From positions 1 to 8,169 of the forward strand of contig CAYVOX010000143.1 in NCBI GenBank assembly GCA_964453035.1: DNA of 8,169 bases, given 5' to 3'. Below the pieces are notes generated by a model. It did not search any database, was not told the origin of the DNA, and saw only the letters and a list, made by a program, of their open reading frames with translations. Below, piece after piece: positions 1 to 6,259 of this stretch. The translations under genes were made by a program, and so were the position numbers. This DNA comes from CAYVOX01 sp964453035. GTDB taxonomy: Bacteria > Chloroflexota > Anaerolineae > Anaerolineales > Anaerolineaceae. Position 1 is the first letter of the stretch. Each line of letters opens with the position of its first letter.

Positions 1-32
1 GAACGCACCCTACTACAATTTTCAGGTCGGGT

Positions 33-791
33 TCAGGCAATGGCCCCGCGCAGTTGGCGCGCCAGCGCGGCAAATTGCGCTGTGAAGCGCACTTCCTCCT
101 GGCGCGGGCGGGGCAAATCCACCGCCAGGTCCAGCTCAACCGTGCCCGGGCGCGGCGTGAACACCAGCACGCGGTCGGCCAGCAGCAAGGCTTCTGAGAT
201 GGAGTGCGTCACCATCACCACCGTGGTGCGGCGTGCCTGCCATAAATTAAGCAGCTCCGCGCCCATGCGCTCGCGGGTGAGGGCATCCAGCGAACCAAAC
301 GGCTCATCCAGCAGCAGCAAGTCCGGCTGCTGGATCAGAGCGCGAGCCAGTGCCACGCGCTGCGCCATCCCGCCGGAAAGGTCTCCCGGCCAGGTGGCTT
401 CAAAACCCTGCAGGCCGGTCAACTGCACCAGTTCCAGCGCCCGGCGGCGTGCCTCGTCTGCGCTCACCCCGGCCAGTTCCAGCGGCAGGGTGATGTTTTC
501 CAGCGCGCGCCGCCACGGCATGAGGTTGGCCTGCTGGAATACCATACCCACCCGCGTCTCGCTTGCACCGGCAAAACGCACCTCCCCCCCCGTGGGGCGC
601 ACCAGGCTCGCCAGCACCCGCAGCAGGGTAGATTTGCCGCTGCCCGAAGGTCCCAGCACGCACACAAACTCCTGCGCCACCATCGAAAAGCTCACCTCGC
701 GCAGCGCCTCCACCGCGCCACTGCCGTTCTCGGGCGGGAAGGTCACGCTCAGGTTATCAATTTCAAGGAAGGCGGTCGCGGCGGCGTGCAT
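33..791 (-). CDS. ABC transporter ATP-binding protein, probable riboflavin importer subunit
   Basis: Cytoplasmic ATPase that would power the importer encoded just upstream. It belongs to the nitrate/sulfonate/taurine/thiamine-precursor type (SsuB/TauB/ThiZ-like). All hallmark motifs are intact in the 252 residues: Walker A GPSGSGKS (47-54), Q-loop (Q86/Q87 in VFQQ) followed by MPW (91-93) as usual in this subfamily, ABC signature LSGGMAQR (138-145), Walker B LLLLDEP (158-164), D-loop SLDA (167-170) and switch histidine H196. The ATG lies 3 nt after the TGA of the substrate-binding protein gene, so translation is probably coupled. It is the last gene of the FMN-riboswitch operon. The substrate is assigned only through the riboswitch and the neighbours, since the ATPase itself does not reveal it. 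Length is normal and nothing is missing. No terminator is visible in the 32 bases after the stop before the window ends. Confidence 0.93.
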   Translation of the reverse strand: MHAAATAFLEIDNLSVTFPPENGSGAVEALREVSFSMVAQEFVCVLGPSGSGKSTLLRVLASLVRPTGGEVRFAGASETRVGMVFQQANLMPWRRALENITLPLELAGVSADEARRRALELVQLTGLQGFEATWPGDLSGGMAQRVALARALIQQPDLLLLDEPFGSLDALTRERMGAELLNLWQARRTTVVMVTHSISEALLLADRVLVFTPRPGTVELDLAVDLPRPRQEEVRFTAQFAALARQLRGAIA

Positions 792-794
792 GGC

Positions 795-1769
795 TCAGGG
801 AAGGAAGGCGTTGCTAAAAGCCTGGGCGGTATCCAGCGGCGCCTTGAGCAGGCCCATCTTGAGCAGGATTGCCTGCATGTTCGTCCAGTTCGCCGCCTCA
901 GAAACCCCCAGCCGCGGCGCTTTCCACAACTCCATCGAGGCCGCCAGCACCGCGCGCTGCACCGCCTGGTCGGCCTGGGCCAGCCCTTCCACGTAGGCCT
1001 GGCAAAGGGCGTAGGCCGCGGCGGGGTCATCCAGGGCGGTTTGCATGCCGCGCAGCATGGCCCGCGCCATCTTGCGGGCCAGTTCGGGCTGCTCGCGCAC
1101 CACCTGCTCGTTGGAAATCAACCCGTTGCCCACCAGCGGCAGGTAATCCGCGGTGCTCAAGGTCTCCACGGCAAAGCCTTTTGCCGCCAGTTGCACTGGC
1201 TCGTTGGGCGTGTAAATCACCACTGCGTCCACCCGTTTGGCCAGCAGCGCCTCCACCTGGTTAAAGCCAATCGATTCCAGCGTCACGTCGCTTTCCTTCA
1301 GCCCGCCCGCTTCCAGCAGGGCGCGCAGCCCGATGTAACTGGCCCCGTAAAGCCCCGGCAGCCCGATGCGCTTGCCGCGCAAATCCCCCGGCTGGCGCAC
1401 CCCCAGCCCGGCTGGCGCCGAAACGCCCACCGGGTAACGCTGGTACCACGCCAGGATGTACACCACCGGCAGGCCCTGGGCACGCCCCAGCAGTACCTGC
1501 TCGCCGGAGGCAATCGAAAACGGGATCGTCCCCGCCCCCACCAACGCCACGCCGTCCGTCTCCATGGAGTAATCCAGCTTCACATCCAGCCCCTCCTCGC
1601 GGAAGTAACCTTTCTCCATCGCCACGTAGAGCGGGGCAAACTGCACGTTGGGAATATAGCCCACCGGCAGGCGAATGCTGACCAACTCGCTTGCGGTTGG
1701 CGTGCTGAGCGGGCGCGAGCAGCCCACCACCAGTAAAATCAACATTACGGCAACAATGTGTTTCTTCAT
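795..1769 (-). CDS. ribY: ABC transporter substrate-binding lipoprotein, RibY-like riboflavin-binding protein
   Basis: Extracytoplasmic lipid-anchored receptor of the NMT1/THI5 (SsuA/ThiY-like) superfamily, expected to capture riboflavin and deliver it to the permease. From the chosen ATG the protein has 324 residues. It has a short signal peptide with basic KK, a hydrophobic stretch and a VVGC lipobox with Cys17, then a Ser/Thr/Pro spacer. The mature domain opens with VGYIPNVQFAPLYVAMEKGYF (34-55), the typical first strand and helix of the family, and continues with GKRIGLPG (132-139) and DAVVIYTPNEP (181-191). An ATG 15 bases further upstream (1784) would add MEKII and overlap the permease stop. 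The inner ATG (1767-1769) gives a more standard lipoprotein leader and lies 2 nt after the permease TAA. The gene name rests on family plus FMN-riboswitch control, as described for RibXY in Chloroflexus. A flavin- or thiamine-precursor ligand cannot be told from the protein alone. Confidence 0.85.
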   Translation of the reverse strand: MKKHIVAVMLILLVVGCSRPLSTPTASELVSIRLPVGYIPNVQFAPLYVAMEKGYFREEGLDVKLDYSMETDGVALVGAGTIPFSIASGEQVLLGRAQGLPVVYILAWYQRYPVGVSAPAGLGVRQPGDLRGKRIGLPGLYGASYIGLRALLEAGGLKESDVTLESIGFNQVEALLAKRVDAVVIYTPNEPVQLAAKGFAVETLSTADYLPLVGNGLISNEQVVREQPELARKMARAMLRGMQTALDDPAAAYALCQAYVEGLAQADQAVQRAVLAASMELWKAPRLGVSEAANWTNMQAILLKMGLLKAPLDTAQAFSNAFLP

Positions 1770-1771
1770 GA

Positions 1772-2548
1772 TTATCTTTTCCATACCAGCAGACGTTTTT
1801 CAAGCCACAGCACCAGCCCGTACATCGCCAGCGCCATCCCCACCAGCGTAAAGACCGCCACAAACACCAGCGCGGTATCGTATTGCCCCCGCCCCACGTT
1901 GACCAGGAAACCCAGCCCGCGGTCCGAGCCGACGAACTCACCGACCACAGCCCCGATCACCGCCAGTGTGGCGCCGATGCGCAGCCCGCCCAGCAGCACC
2001 GGCAGCGCCGCGGGGAACTCCAGGTAGCGAAGCATCTGTCCGCGCGTGGCGCGCAGGCTCAACATCAGGTCGCGCAGTGATTGCGGCGCCTGGCGCAGCC
2101 CCACCACCGTGTTGACCAGCACCGGCAGGAACACGGTCAGCGCGCACACCAGCACCTTGCTGAACAGGCCCGGTCCAAACCAGATGACCAAAAGCGGAGC
2201 AATCGCCACCACCGGCACCGCCTGGCTGGCCACCAGGTACGGCGAGAGCAGTTTTTCCAGCAGGGGCGAGCGCGCCAGCCAGTAACCCAGCACGCAGGCC
2301 GTCCCCCCACCCAGCGCCAGCCCCAGCGCCACTTCCAGCAGGGTGGTGCCGGCGTGCAGCGCCAGGCTGCCATCTTGCAGCGCCTGCCAGGCGCGCAGCG
2401 CCACGCCCTGCGGGGTGGGCAAAATGAAGGCTGGCAGCCCGCTCCACTGCGCCGCCGCCTCCCAGGCCAGGGTGGCCAACGCCAGCACGCCCAGCGGCAG
2501 CCAGGCGGAGTGGTGGAGGAGGGTTTGCAGCAGGCGTCTTGAATTCAC
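1772..2548 (-). CDS. ribX: ABC transporter permease, RibX-like riboflavin transporter
   Basis: Inner-membrane channel subunit of the importer, BPD_transp_1 family (SsuC/TauC/ThiX-like). The 258 residues contain about six hydrophobic segments (roughly 17-35, 68-92, 102-125, 128-150, 182-206 and 226-249). The cytoplasmic coupling loop lies at about 157-185 (SLRATRGQMLRYLEFPAALP), a degenerate EAA motif that keeps the Gly and LP. GSDRGLGFLV (207-216) is the usual family motif. It is the first gene of the riboswitch operon and its TAA is 2 nt from the next ATG. The start is uncertain. GTG at 2548 is chosen; an in-frame TTG at 2563 falls inside the terminator T-tract, and neither has a visible Shine-Dalgarno sequence. 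An in-frame TAA just upstream rules out a much longer protein. The name is inferred from family plus FMN riboswitch. Confidence 0.85.
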   Translation of the reverse strand: MNSRRLLQTLLHHSAWLPLGVLALATLAWEAAAQWSGLPAFILPTPQGVALRAWQALQDGSLALHAGTTLLEVALGLALGGGTACVLGYWLARSPLLEKLLSPYLVASQAVPVVAIAPLLVIWFGPGLFSKVLVCALTVFLPVLVNTVVGLRQAPQSLRDLMLSLRATRGQMLRYLEFPAALPVLLGGLRIGATLAVIGAVVGEFVGSDRGLGFLVNVGRGQYDTALVFVAVFTLVGMALAMYGLVLWLEKRLLVWKR

Positions 2549-2561
2549 GGTAAAAGGCAAC

Positions 2562-2590
2562 AAAAAACCCGAAGATTAACACGCTTCGGG
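2562..2590 (-). terminator. Rho-independent terminator of the FMN riboswitch
   Basis: In the minus-strand RNA a perfect 7-bp stem CCCGAAG / CTTCGGG (arms 2590-2584 and 2574-2568) encloses a 9-nt loop and is followed directly by six T (2567-2562). It lies between the FMN aptamer and the permease start, where it would stop transcription when FMN is plentiful. Its 3' arm and loop are shared with the antiterminator. Confidence 0.88.
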
Positions 2591-2636
2591 GCAATTTGCA
2601 GCGCAACAGGCCGTCCTGCGCTGCCGTTAATCCTTC
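2571..2636 (-). promoter_or_regulatory. Antiterminator of the FMN riboswitch expression platform
   Basis: Minus-strand GAAGGATTAAC (2636-2626) can pair with GTTAATCTTC (2580-2571), with one bulged G. The first arm includes GAAGGA, the 3' strand of aptamer stem P1. The second arm takes bases from the terminator loop and its 3' stem. The pairing is therefore exclusive with both P1 and the terminator. Between the arms sits an independent 8-bp hairpin, GCAGCGCA / TGCGCTGC. The logic is inferred from complementarity: without FMN the antiterminator forms and the transporter is made; with FMN P1 forms and the terminator wins. Confidence 0.75.
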
Positions 2637-2757
2637 TTCTATCCGGACTGTACCGTCGCCCCTGGAATTACACCAGGTCATGCGCTTGCGCGCTCGTGGG
2701 GTTTACCACCGGTCGGGAATGGGGAGCCGCAGCTCCTGCACCCTGCCCCGAAGGAGT
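2631..2757 (-). ncRNA. FMN riboswitch aptamer (RFN element)
   Basis: The minus strand carries the conserved RFN core in order: CTTCGGGGCAGGGTG, then CCCGACCGG, GTGG/CCCAC (stem 3), a variable stem GCGC-GCAA-GCGC with a GNRA tetraloop, stem CCTGG-TGTAATT-CCAGG, then CGACGGTACAGTCCGGAT and GAAGAAGGA. Closing stem P1 pairs TCCTTC (2755-2750) with GAAGGA (2636-2631). These blocks match the Bacillus ribD leader almost base for base as I recall it. The element binds flavin mononucleotide and normally turns off riboflavin synthesis or transport genes. Here it is the leader of the ABC importer operon. One oddity is an 18-nt insert with its own hairpin in the loop of stem 2 (2721-2738). Confidence 0.96.
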
Positions 2758-2776
2758 GTATGCGTTTGTTGAGGTG

Positions 2777-2805
2777 ATTCTATGCCAGAGGGGAGGACCT
2801 GTCAA
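2777..2805 (-). promoter_or_regulatory. Sigma70-type promoter of the riboswitch/transporter operon
   Basis: Minus-strand -35 TTGACA (2805-2800) is consensus. It is followed by a 17-bp spacer and -10 TAGAAT (2782-2777), with an A/T-rich stretch upstream of the -35. Transcription would begin near 2770, about 13 bases before the first conserved riboswitch bases, which is the expected geometry. Confidence 0.85.
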
Positions 2806-2854
2806 GAATTTTTGGATATCTGCGCGGCGGTCAAATAACATTTTTGCAAACCGG

Positions 2855-2883
2855 GCTGTTAAGACCAGGTTTCAACCTATAAT
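2855..2883 (+). promoter_or_regulatory. Probable promoter of the WD40 lipoprotein gene
   Basis: A perfect -10 box TATAAT lies at 2878-2883. At 16-17 bp spacing the -35 is poor (CTGTTA or GCTGTT, about 2855-2861). The start site would be near 2890, giving a leader of about 40 nt. It is divergent from the transporter promoter, with about 70 bp between the -35 of one and the -10 of the other. Confidence 0.55.
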
Positions 2884-2916
2884 CATAGAAAATCAATTCT
2901 TAATCCGTTTCAACCC

Positions 2917-2921
2917 GGAGG
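2917..2921 (+). promoter_or_regulatory. Ribosome binding site that fixes the WD40 lipoprotein start
   Basis: GGAGG lies 8 nt before the ATG at 2930. It supports that ATG over the reading frame's earlier possible starts, which run back through the riboswitch region and upstream of the TATAAT box. Confidence 0.8.
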
Positions 2922-2929
2922 TTCCCCCC

Positions 2930-4978
2930 ATGTCTGCTTCCCGCCGAATTAACCTGAAAACGCTCATCGTCCTGCTGACGGTCGTCCTGACCACCCTCAG
3001 TTGCAGCCTGCCTTCCATGGTGCAAGAAACCGCTGTGCCCACCGCGCCGGTCCAGCCCACCACCGCCGCGCAGGTCACCGCCACGCAGCCGCCCCTCAAG
3101 GAGACGCTGGCTGCCCTCCTGCCCACCGCCACCGTTGCGCCGCCCACCGAGGTTCCCACCGCCGTGCCAACCGTTAAACCCAGCGCTACAGCCACCCCCG
3201 CGCCGGTTGCCCAGGTGATCACCGCCAAGAACGCTGCCGGGCTCACCACCTCTCGCAAGTGGGGCGCAGGCACCATCCGCAAAGTGGACCTTTCTCCGGA
3301 TGAAACCAAACTGCTCGTCGGCACTTCCCAGGGACTGTGGCTGTTCGATGCCGCCAACTTGAAGACCCTCTGGAAGAGCATCACGCGATTTGCCGTGCGC
3401 GATGCCGCCTTCTCGCCGGATGGCAAAACCATCGCCGCCGTTGGCGACACCAACGGCGTCACCCTCTGGGACGCCGCCACCGGCTCGGCAATCAAAACCC
3501 TCTTTGGCCATTCCGATTGGCTTACCGCCGTCGATTTCAGTTCTACGGGGCTATTAGCAACCGGCGGCTGGGATAAAACCATCATCATCTGGGATATGGC
3601 TACCGGTAACCCAATTCATAAAATTTCAGCTCACACCGACCTGGTCAATTCTGTCCGCTTCTCCGGCGACGGCAAGCTGCTTGTCTCAGGCTCGCGCGAT
3701 ATGTTCGTCAAGGTCTGGAATGTTGAGAAAGGCACCAACCTCAAGGCTATGCCCGGTCACATGTCAGAGATTTTCGCGGTGGATATCACCCCTGCCGGAG
3801 ATGTCGCCATCTCTTCCAGCGCCACCGGCGAGATTTTTGCCTGGGATGTAGCCAAAGGCACCCGACTGTATAACATCAAGCCCACCGCCTCCACCACCGA
3901 TGTGCGCATCTCGCCCGATGGCGCGCGTTTCGCCGCAGGCTTCCTCAACGGCGATATTTCTGTGATAAACATCCGGGATGGCAAAGAGGAAACCAGGCTT
4001 TCAGGTCACACCTACCTGGCCCGCTCGCTGCGCTTCACCACCAGCGGTAAGAATTTAATCAGCGGCTCGTGGGATGGTACGGTGCGTGCCTGGGATATCG
4101 CCAATCGTTCCAAAATCGGCGAAATTACCGGCTTCTCGGCCTACATCCAGGCGATGACCCAATCCGTCAATCCCCATCAAATTTTCATCGGCGTCGGCAA
4201 TCAGGTGAGGGTGCTCGACTCTGCCACCCTGGGGCTGGTCAAAACCATGGTGGGCTCAGATATGGTTAACAGCGTGGCAGTGACCAAAGACGGAAAACTG
4301 GCTGCTTCCGGCGGTGATAAAGACGTCAGCCTGTGGGATGTGGCCGCCGGCAGGGAAAAGTCGCGGCTGCAGGGCCACCTCAAGCCCATCTACGCCCTCA
4401 CCTTCTCGCCTGATGAGCGCTACCTGGCCTCCGGCAGCGACGACCAGTCGATCATCATCTGGGACGTGGCCTCCGGCAAGCAGGTGGTCAAATTCACCGG
4501 CTTCCCCACTGAAATTTTCTCGCTGCTCTACACCCCGGATGGAAAATACCTGCTGGCCGGCGGCGACACCGAAGTGGTCTTTGCCTATAACATGACCACC
4601 AATAAAAAAGAAACTGAGCTCTGGCTGGGCGCCGACAGCGTCTTCGAGATGCTCTTCCTGCCCGACAACACTCTGGTGTGCGCCAGTTACAACTACGTTT
4701 TCACCGCTGATATTTCCACCAGCCGCCAGGTTAAGCAACTCACCGGCCTCAGCCAGCATATCCACGGCCTGGCCCTCTCCCCGGATGGCAGCGTGCTGGC
4801 CGTGGGTGATTATGACGGCAAGCTCACCCTCTACGATACCGCCACCTGGGAGCCTATCAAAACCTTCACCGAGCATTGGGGGATGATCTGGGGTGCCTCC
4901 TTCAGCCCCGATGGCAAAGGCCTGTACACCGCCGGTGGCGGCGACGGCAGCGTGCTGCTCTGGAATGTGAAGAAGTAG
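2930..4978 (+). CDS. Secreted WD40-repeat lipoprotein with 14 repeats
   Basis: Predicted surface-anchored scaffold or binding protein of 682 residues; ligand unknown. Residues 1-24 form a signal peptide (RR, then a Leu/Val/Thr core) ending in TLSC, a slightly atypical lipobox with Cys25. Residues about 26-108 are a Pro/Thr/Ala/Val-rich, probably disordered spacer (PTAP, PTATVAPP, PSATATPAP). From about 110 to the end, 14 WD40-type repeats of about 41 residues follow. Each has a (F/V)SPDG-like turn and ends in W/F/Y/N plus D/N (LFDA, LWDA, IWDM, VWNV, AWDV, INI, AWDI, LDS, LWDV, IWDV, YNM, ADI, YDT, LWNV). Several carry GH about 25 residues before the WD. No catalytic domain is seen. The start is set by GGAGG 8 nt upstream. 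Repeats 6, 8, 11 and 12 are degenerate. The function is not deducible; such proteins usually mediate protein contacts. Confidence 0.92.
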   Translation: MSASRRINLKTLIVLLTVVLTTLSCSLPSMVQETAVPTAPVQPTTAAQVTATQPPLKETLAALLPTATVAPPTEVPTAVPTVKPSATATPAPVAQVITAKNAAGLTTSRKWGAGTIRKVDLSPDETKLLVGTSQGLWLFDAANLKTLWKSITRFAVRDAAFSPDGKTIAAVGDTNGVTLWDAATGSAIKTLFGHSDWLTAVDFSSTGLLATGGWDKTIIIWDMATGNPIHKISAHTDLVNSVRFSGDGKLLVSGSRDMFVKVWNVEKGTNLKAMPGHMSEIFAVDITPAGDVAISSSATGEIFAWDVAKGTRLYNIKPTASTTDVRISPDGARFAAGFLNGDISVINIRDGKEETRLSGHTYLARSLRFTTSGKNLISGSWDGTVRAWDIANRSKIGEITGFSAYIQAMTQSVNPHQIFIGVGNQVRVLDSATLGLVKTMVGSDMVNSVAVTKDGKLAASGGDKDVSLWDVAAGREKSRLQGHLKPIYALTFSPDERYLASGSDDQSIIIWDVASGKQVVKFTGFPTEIFSLLYTPDGKYLLAGGDTEVVFAYNMTTNKKETELWLGADSVFEMLFLPDNTLVCASYNYVFTADISTSRQVKQLTGLSQHIHGLALSPDGSVLAVGDYDGKLTLYDTATWEPIKTFTEHWGMIWGASFSPDGKGLYTAGGGDGSVLLWNVKK

Positions 4979-4981
4979 AAG

Positions 4982-5605
4982 TCAATCCAGCGTCACCGCT
5001 GCCACCTGCGCCAGCGCCCCGCCAAAGATGGCTTTGGCCAGCGCAAAAGCCTCCTCAGGCGCAAGCGGTTGCAGTGGATGAACCATTAAATGCATGGGCG
5101 TGGGCGGCACGTGGCTGCCCACGTCCTGCATATAGGTAACACCCCCCAGCAGCCGCGCCCCCTGCCGCCGGTAAAATTCCATCCGCCGCTGCGCATTCTG
5201 GCGCCCATTTTCGTTCTCCTGCAGTTCAGGGATCTCCACCTCGAACACCAGGGCTTTGATCACCCCGTCATCCACCTGCCTGAGCAGTTGCCGGTACACC
5301 TGTGCTCCCAATCCCGTGCTGCGCAGGCGGGGTTCGATCGCCAGGTACCACAGCAACGCCGCCCCCACCTCCGGCAGCAGCTGGCAGCGCACCAGCCCCG
5401 CAAAGCTGCCGCCCTCATCCAGCACAGCCAGCAGCAGGTGATCCTGTCCCCCTCCCTGCTCCTTTTGCTCCAAGATTCTGAGATGGTCAGAGACCAGCAC
5501 CTTCTCATGAGCCGGAAAAGCCGTCTCGTACAGGTCCAGCCAGGGCAGCAGCAGGTCAACCTGCCGGCTGGTTAACGGTACCAGGGAAAAGGGGTTGGTG
5601 GGCAT
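4982..5605 (-). CDS. GNAT-family N-acetyltransferase
   Basis: Cytoplasmic acetyl-CoA-dependent acyltransferase of unknown substrate, 207 residues. The acetyl-CoA pyrophosphate loop is visible as the (Q/R)xxGxG motif R95-S-T-G98-L-G100, preceded by the core strand LLWYLAIEP (84-92). A second conserved segment, RMEFYRRQGARLLGGV (141-156), matches the usual motif B region (FY...GA/GF). ATG at 5605 is chosen; a longer frame exists upstream but would translate the structured repeat region. No Shine-Dalgarno is seen. A -10-like TAAAAT lies only 7 nt before the ATG, which would make a leaderless transcript. It follows the two-TM protein gene by 90 bp in the same direction, so read-through from that operon is possible. 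Its stop faces the WD40 gene stop with 3 bp between. The substrate cannot be inferred. Confidence 0.85.
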   Translation of the reverse strand: MPTNPFSLVPLTSRQVDLLLPWLDLYETAFPAHEKVLVSDHLRILEQKEQGGGQDHLLLAVLDEGGSFAGLVRCQLLPEVGAALLWYLAIEPRLRSTGLGAQVYRQLLRQVDDGVIKALVFEVEIPELQENENGRQNAQRRMEFYRRQGARLLGGVTYMQDVGSHVPPTPMHLMVHPLQPLAPEEAFALAKAIFGGALAQVAAVTLD

Positions 5606-5612
5606 TGGTTTT

Positions 5613-5618
5613 ATTTTA
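5613..5618 (-). promoter_or_regulatory. Possible -10 box for a leaderless GNAT transcript
   Basis: Minus-strand TAAAAT (5618-5613) ends 7 nt before the ATG at 5605, the spacing seen for leaderless mRNAs in several phyla. No good -35 is found 16-18 bp upstream. Low certainty. Confidence 0.35.
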
Positions 5619-5639
5619 CAATGGTGGGGGACAATGGTG
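5618..5639 (-). repeat. Two 9-bp direct repeats upstream of the GNAT gene
   Basis: Minus-strand CACCATTGT occurs at 5639-5631 and again at 5626-5618, a 13-bp period, and abuts the -10-like TAAAAT. Tandem copies at this spot could be a regulator site. The repeats are read directly from the sequence; the role is inference. Confidence 0.5.
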
Positions 5640-5671
5640 CGGGGCAAGGTAAGACAAACCGCACCCTTGCC
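5636..5671. repeat. Two overlapping 7-bp inverted repeats (mutually exclusive hairpins)
   Basis: On the plus strand GGTGCGG (5636-5642) is complementary to CCGCACC (5659-5665), and GGCAAGG (5643-5649) to CCTTGCC (5665-5671). The blocks are ordered B'-A'-B-A, so the two stems interlock and have no spare loop between adjacent arms; only one is likely to form at a time. A third hairpin, GCAGC-ACTG-GCTGC (5674-5687), follows. The cluster fills the gap between the two-TM protein gene and the GNAT gene. Confidence 0.6.
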
Positions 5672-5695
5672 AGGCAGCACTGGCTGCGGTGGGGA

Positions 5696-6259
5696 TTATT
5701 CCCCTTCGATGAGGAACAGGTAAGGGTCGGTGGGCGCGTAATAGATATTGACGGTACTGCTCTGTGCGGCCCGATCATAAGTCGCGGAGTTGACACGAGC
5801 CCAGACGACGGGCGGTTGCGAATTGGGAAAAGCGGATGGCGGCAGGCGCAGGGCCAGGTGATGCTGCCAGGCCTGCTCGACGCTCTCCCCGTAAGGATCG
5901 TATTCTTCTTTTCTTTCAACAATAACGGCTTGCGCAGCAACAGCGTTCTTAAGCCAGGTTTTCTTCTGCGCGCGTTTTGCCCTATCCTGCTTAATCTCAA
6001 CCCAGCAAATGGAGATTGTCAGGATAAAAAGGAAGGTAACCCCGGCGCCCAGCGCAGCCAGGAACAGGCTTTGCAGATTCAACGCGCCACTCTTTAGCGC
6101 CGTCATCCAGCAGATGGCGCTCAAAAGGGCTAAAACAACCAGCGTTACAACCAATTGAAAAACCTGTGTCCCGCTGACTAAGGGTCCCTCGCAAACCAGG
6201 GACGGCTTTTTGCGCTGACCACGCGGGGCGGGTTCAGAGCCGGGCGCCAGTGATTGCAT
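5696..6259 (-). CDS. Two-TM membrane protein with DUF3592-like tail
   Basis: Protein of unknown function, 187 residues. A basic, polar N-terminus (1-30, PRGQRKK) is followed by two hydrophobic segments, about 32-52 and 63-87. A basic stretch comes next (KQDRAKRAQKK, 90-100), then a soluble C-terminal domain with a strand-rich look: AQAVIVERKEEYDPYG (109-124), VVWARVN (151-157) and STVNIYYAPTDPYLFLIEG (168-186). The closing Y-x-P-x-(D/N)-P block after a beta strand resembles DUF3592-type proteins, but this is by eye. GTG (6262) and ATG (6259) are adjacent possible starts. ATG is preferred, with GGGAG at 6273-6269, 9 nt upstream. The ATG shares its A with the TGA of a small upstream ORF. It lies 148 bp after the peptidase gene on the same strand. 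Confidence 0.72.
   Translation of the reverse strand: MQSLAPGSEPAPRGQRKKPSLVCEGPLVSGTQVFQLVVTLVVLALLSAICWMTALKSGALNLQSLFLAALGAGVTFLFILTISICWVEIKQDRAKRAQKKTWLKNAVAAQAVIVERKEEYDPYGESVEQAWQHHLALRLPPSAFPNSQPPVVWARVNSATYDRAAQSSTVNIYYAPTDPYLFLIEGE

Noticed and set aside
40..996. Plus-strand open frame of 318 codons opposite the ATPase
   Set aside because: Ser/Arg/Ala-rich translation without domain structure. The opposite strand has all ABC ATPase motifs.
795..2563. Assignment as a thiamine-precursor (ThiXYZ) or taurine/sulfonate transporter
   Set aside because: The proteins fit these relatives in general fold, but the leader RNA is an FMN riboswitch and no TPP-riboswitch core was seen. The flavin assignment is better supported.
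2696..2929. N-terminal extension of the WD40 reading frame by 78 codons
   Set aside because: It runs across the riboswitch and both promoters, lies partly upstream of the TATAAT box, and would bury the lipoprotein signal peptide. GGAGG plus ATG at 2930 is clearly the start.
5636..5671. H-type pseudoknot from the two interlocked inverted repeats
   Set aside because: The arms abut with no bases left to cross the stems, so both 7-bp stems cannot form fully together. Alternative hairpins are more reasonable.
5621..6097. Plus-strand open frame of 158 codons opposite the two-TM gene
   Set aside because: It has no recognisable domain, begins in the repeat cluster, and is antisense to a frame with TM segments and a good ribosome site; a shadow of GC-rich coding.
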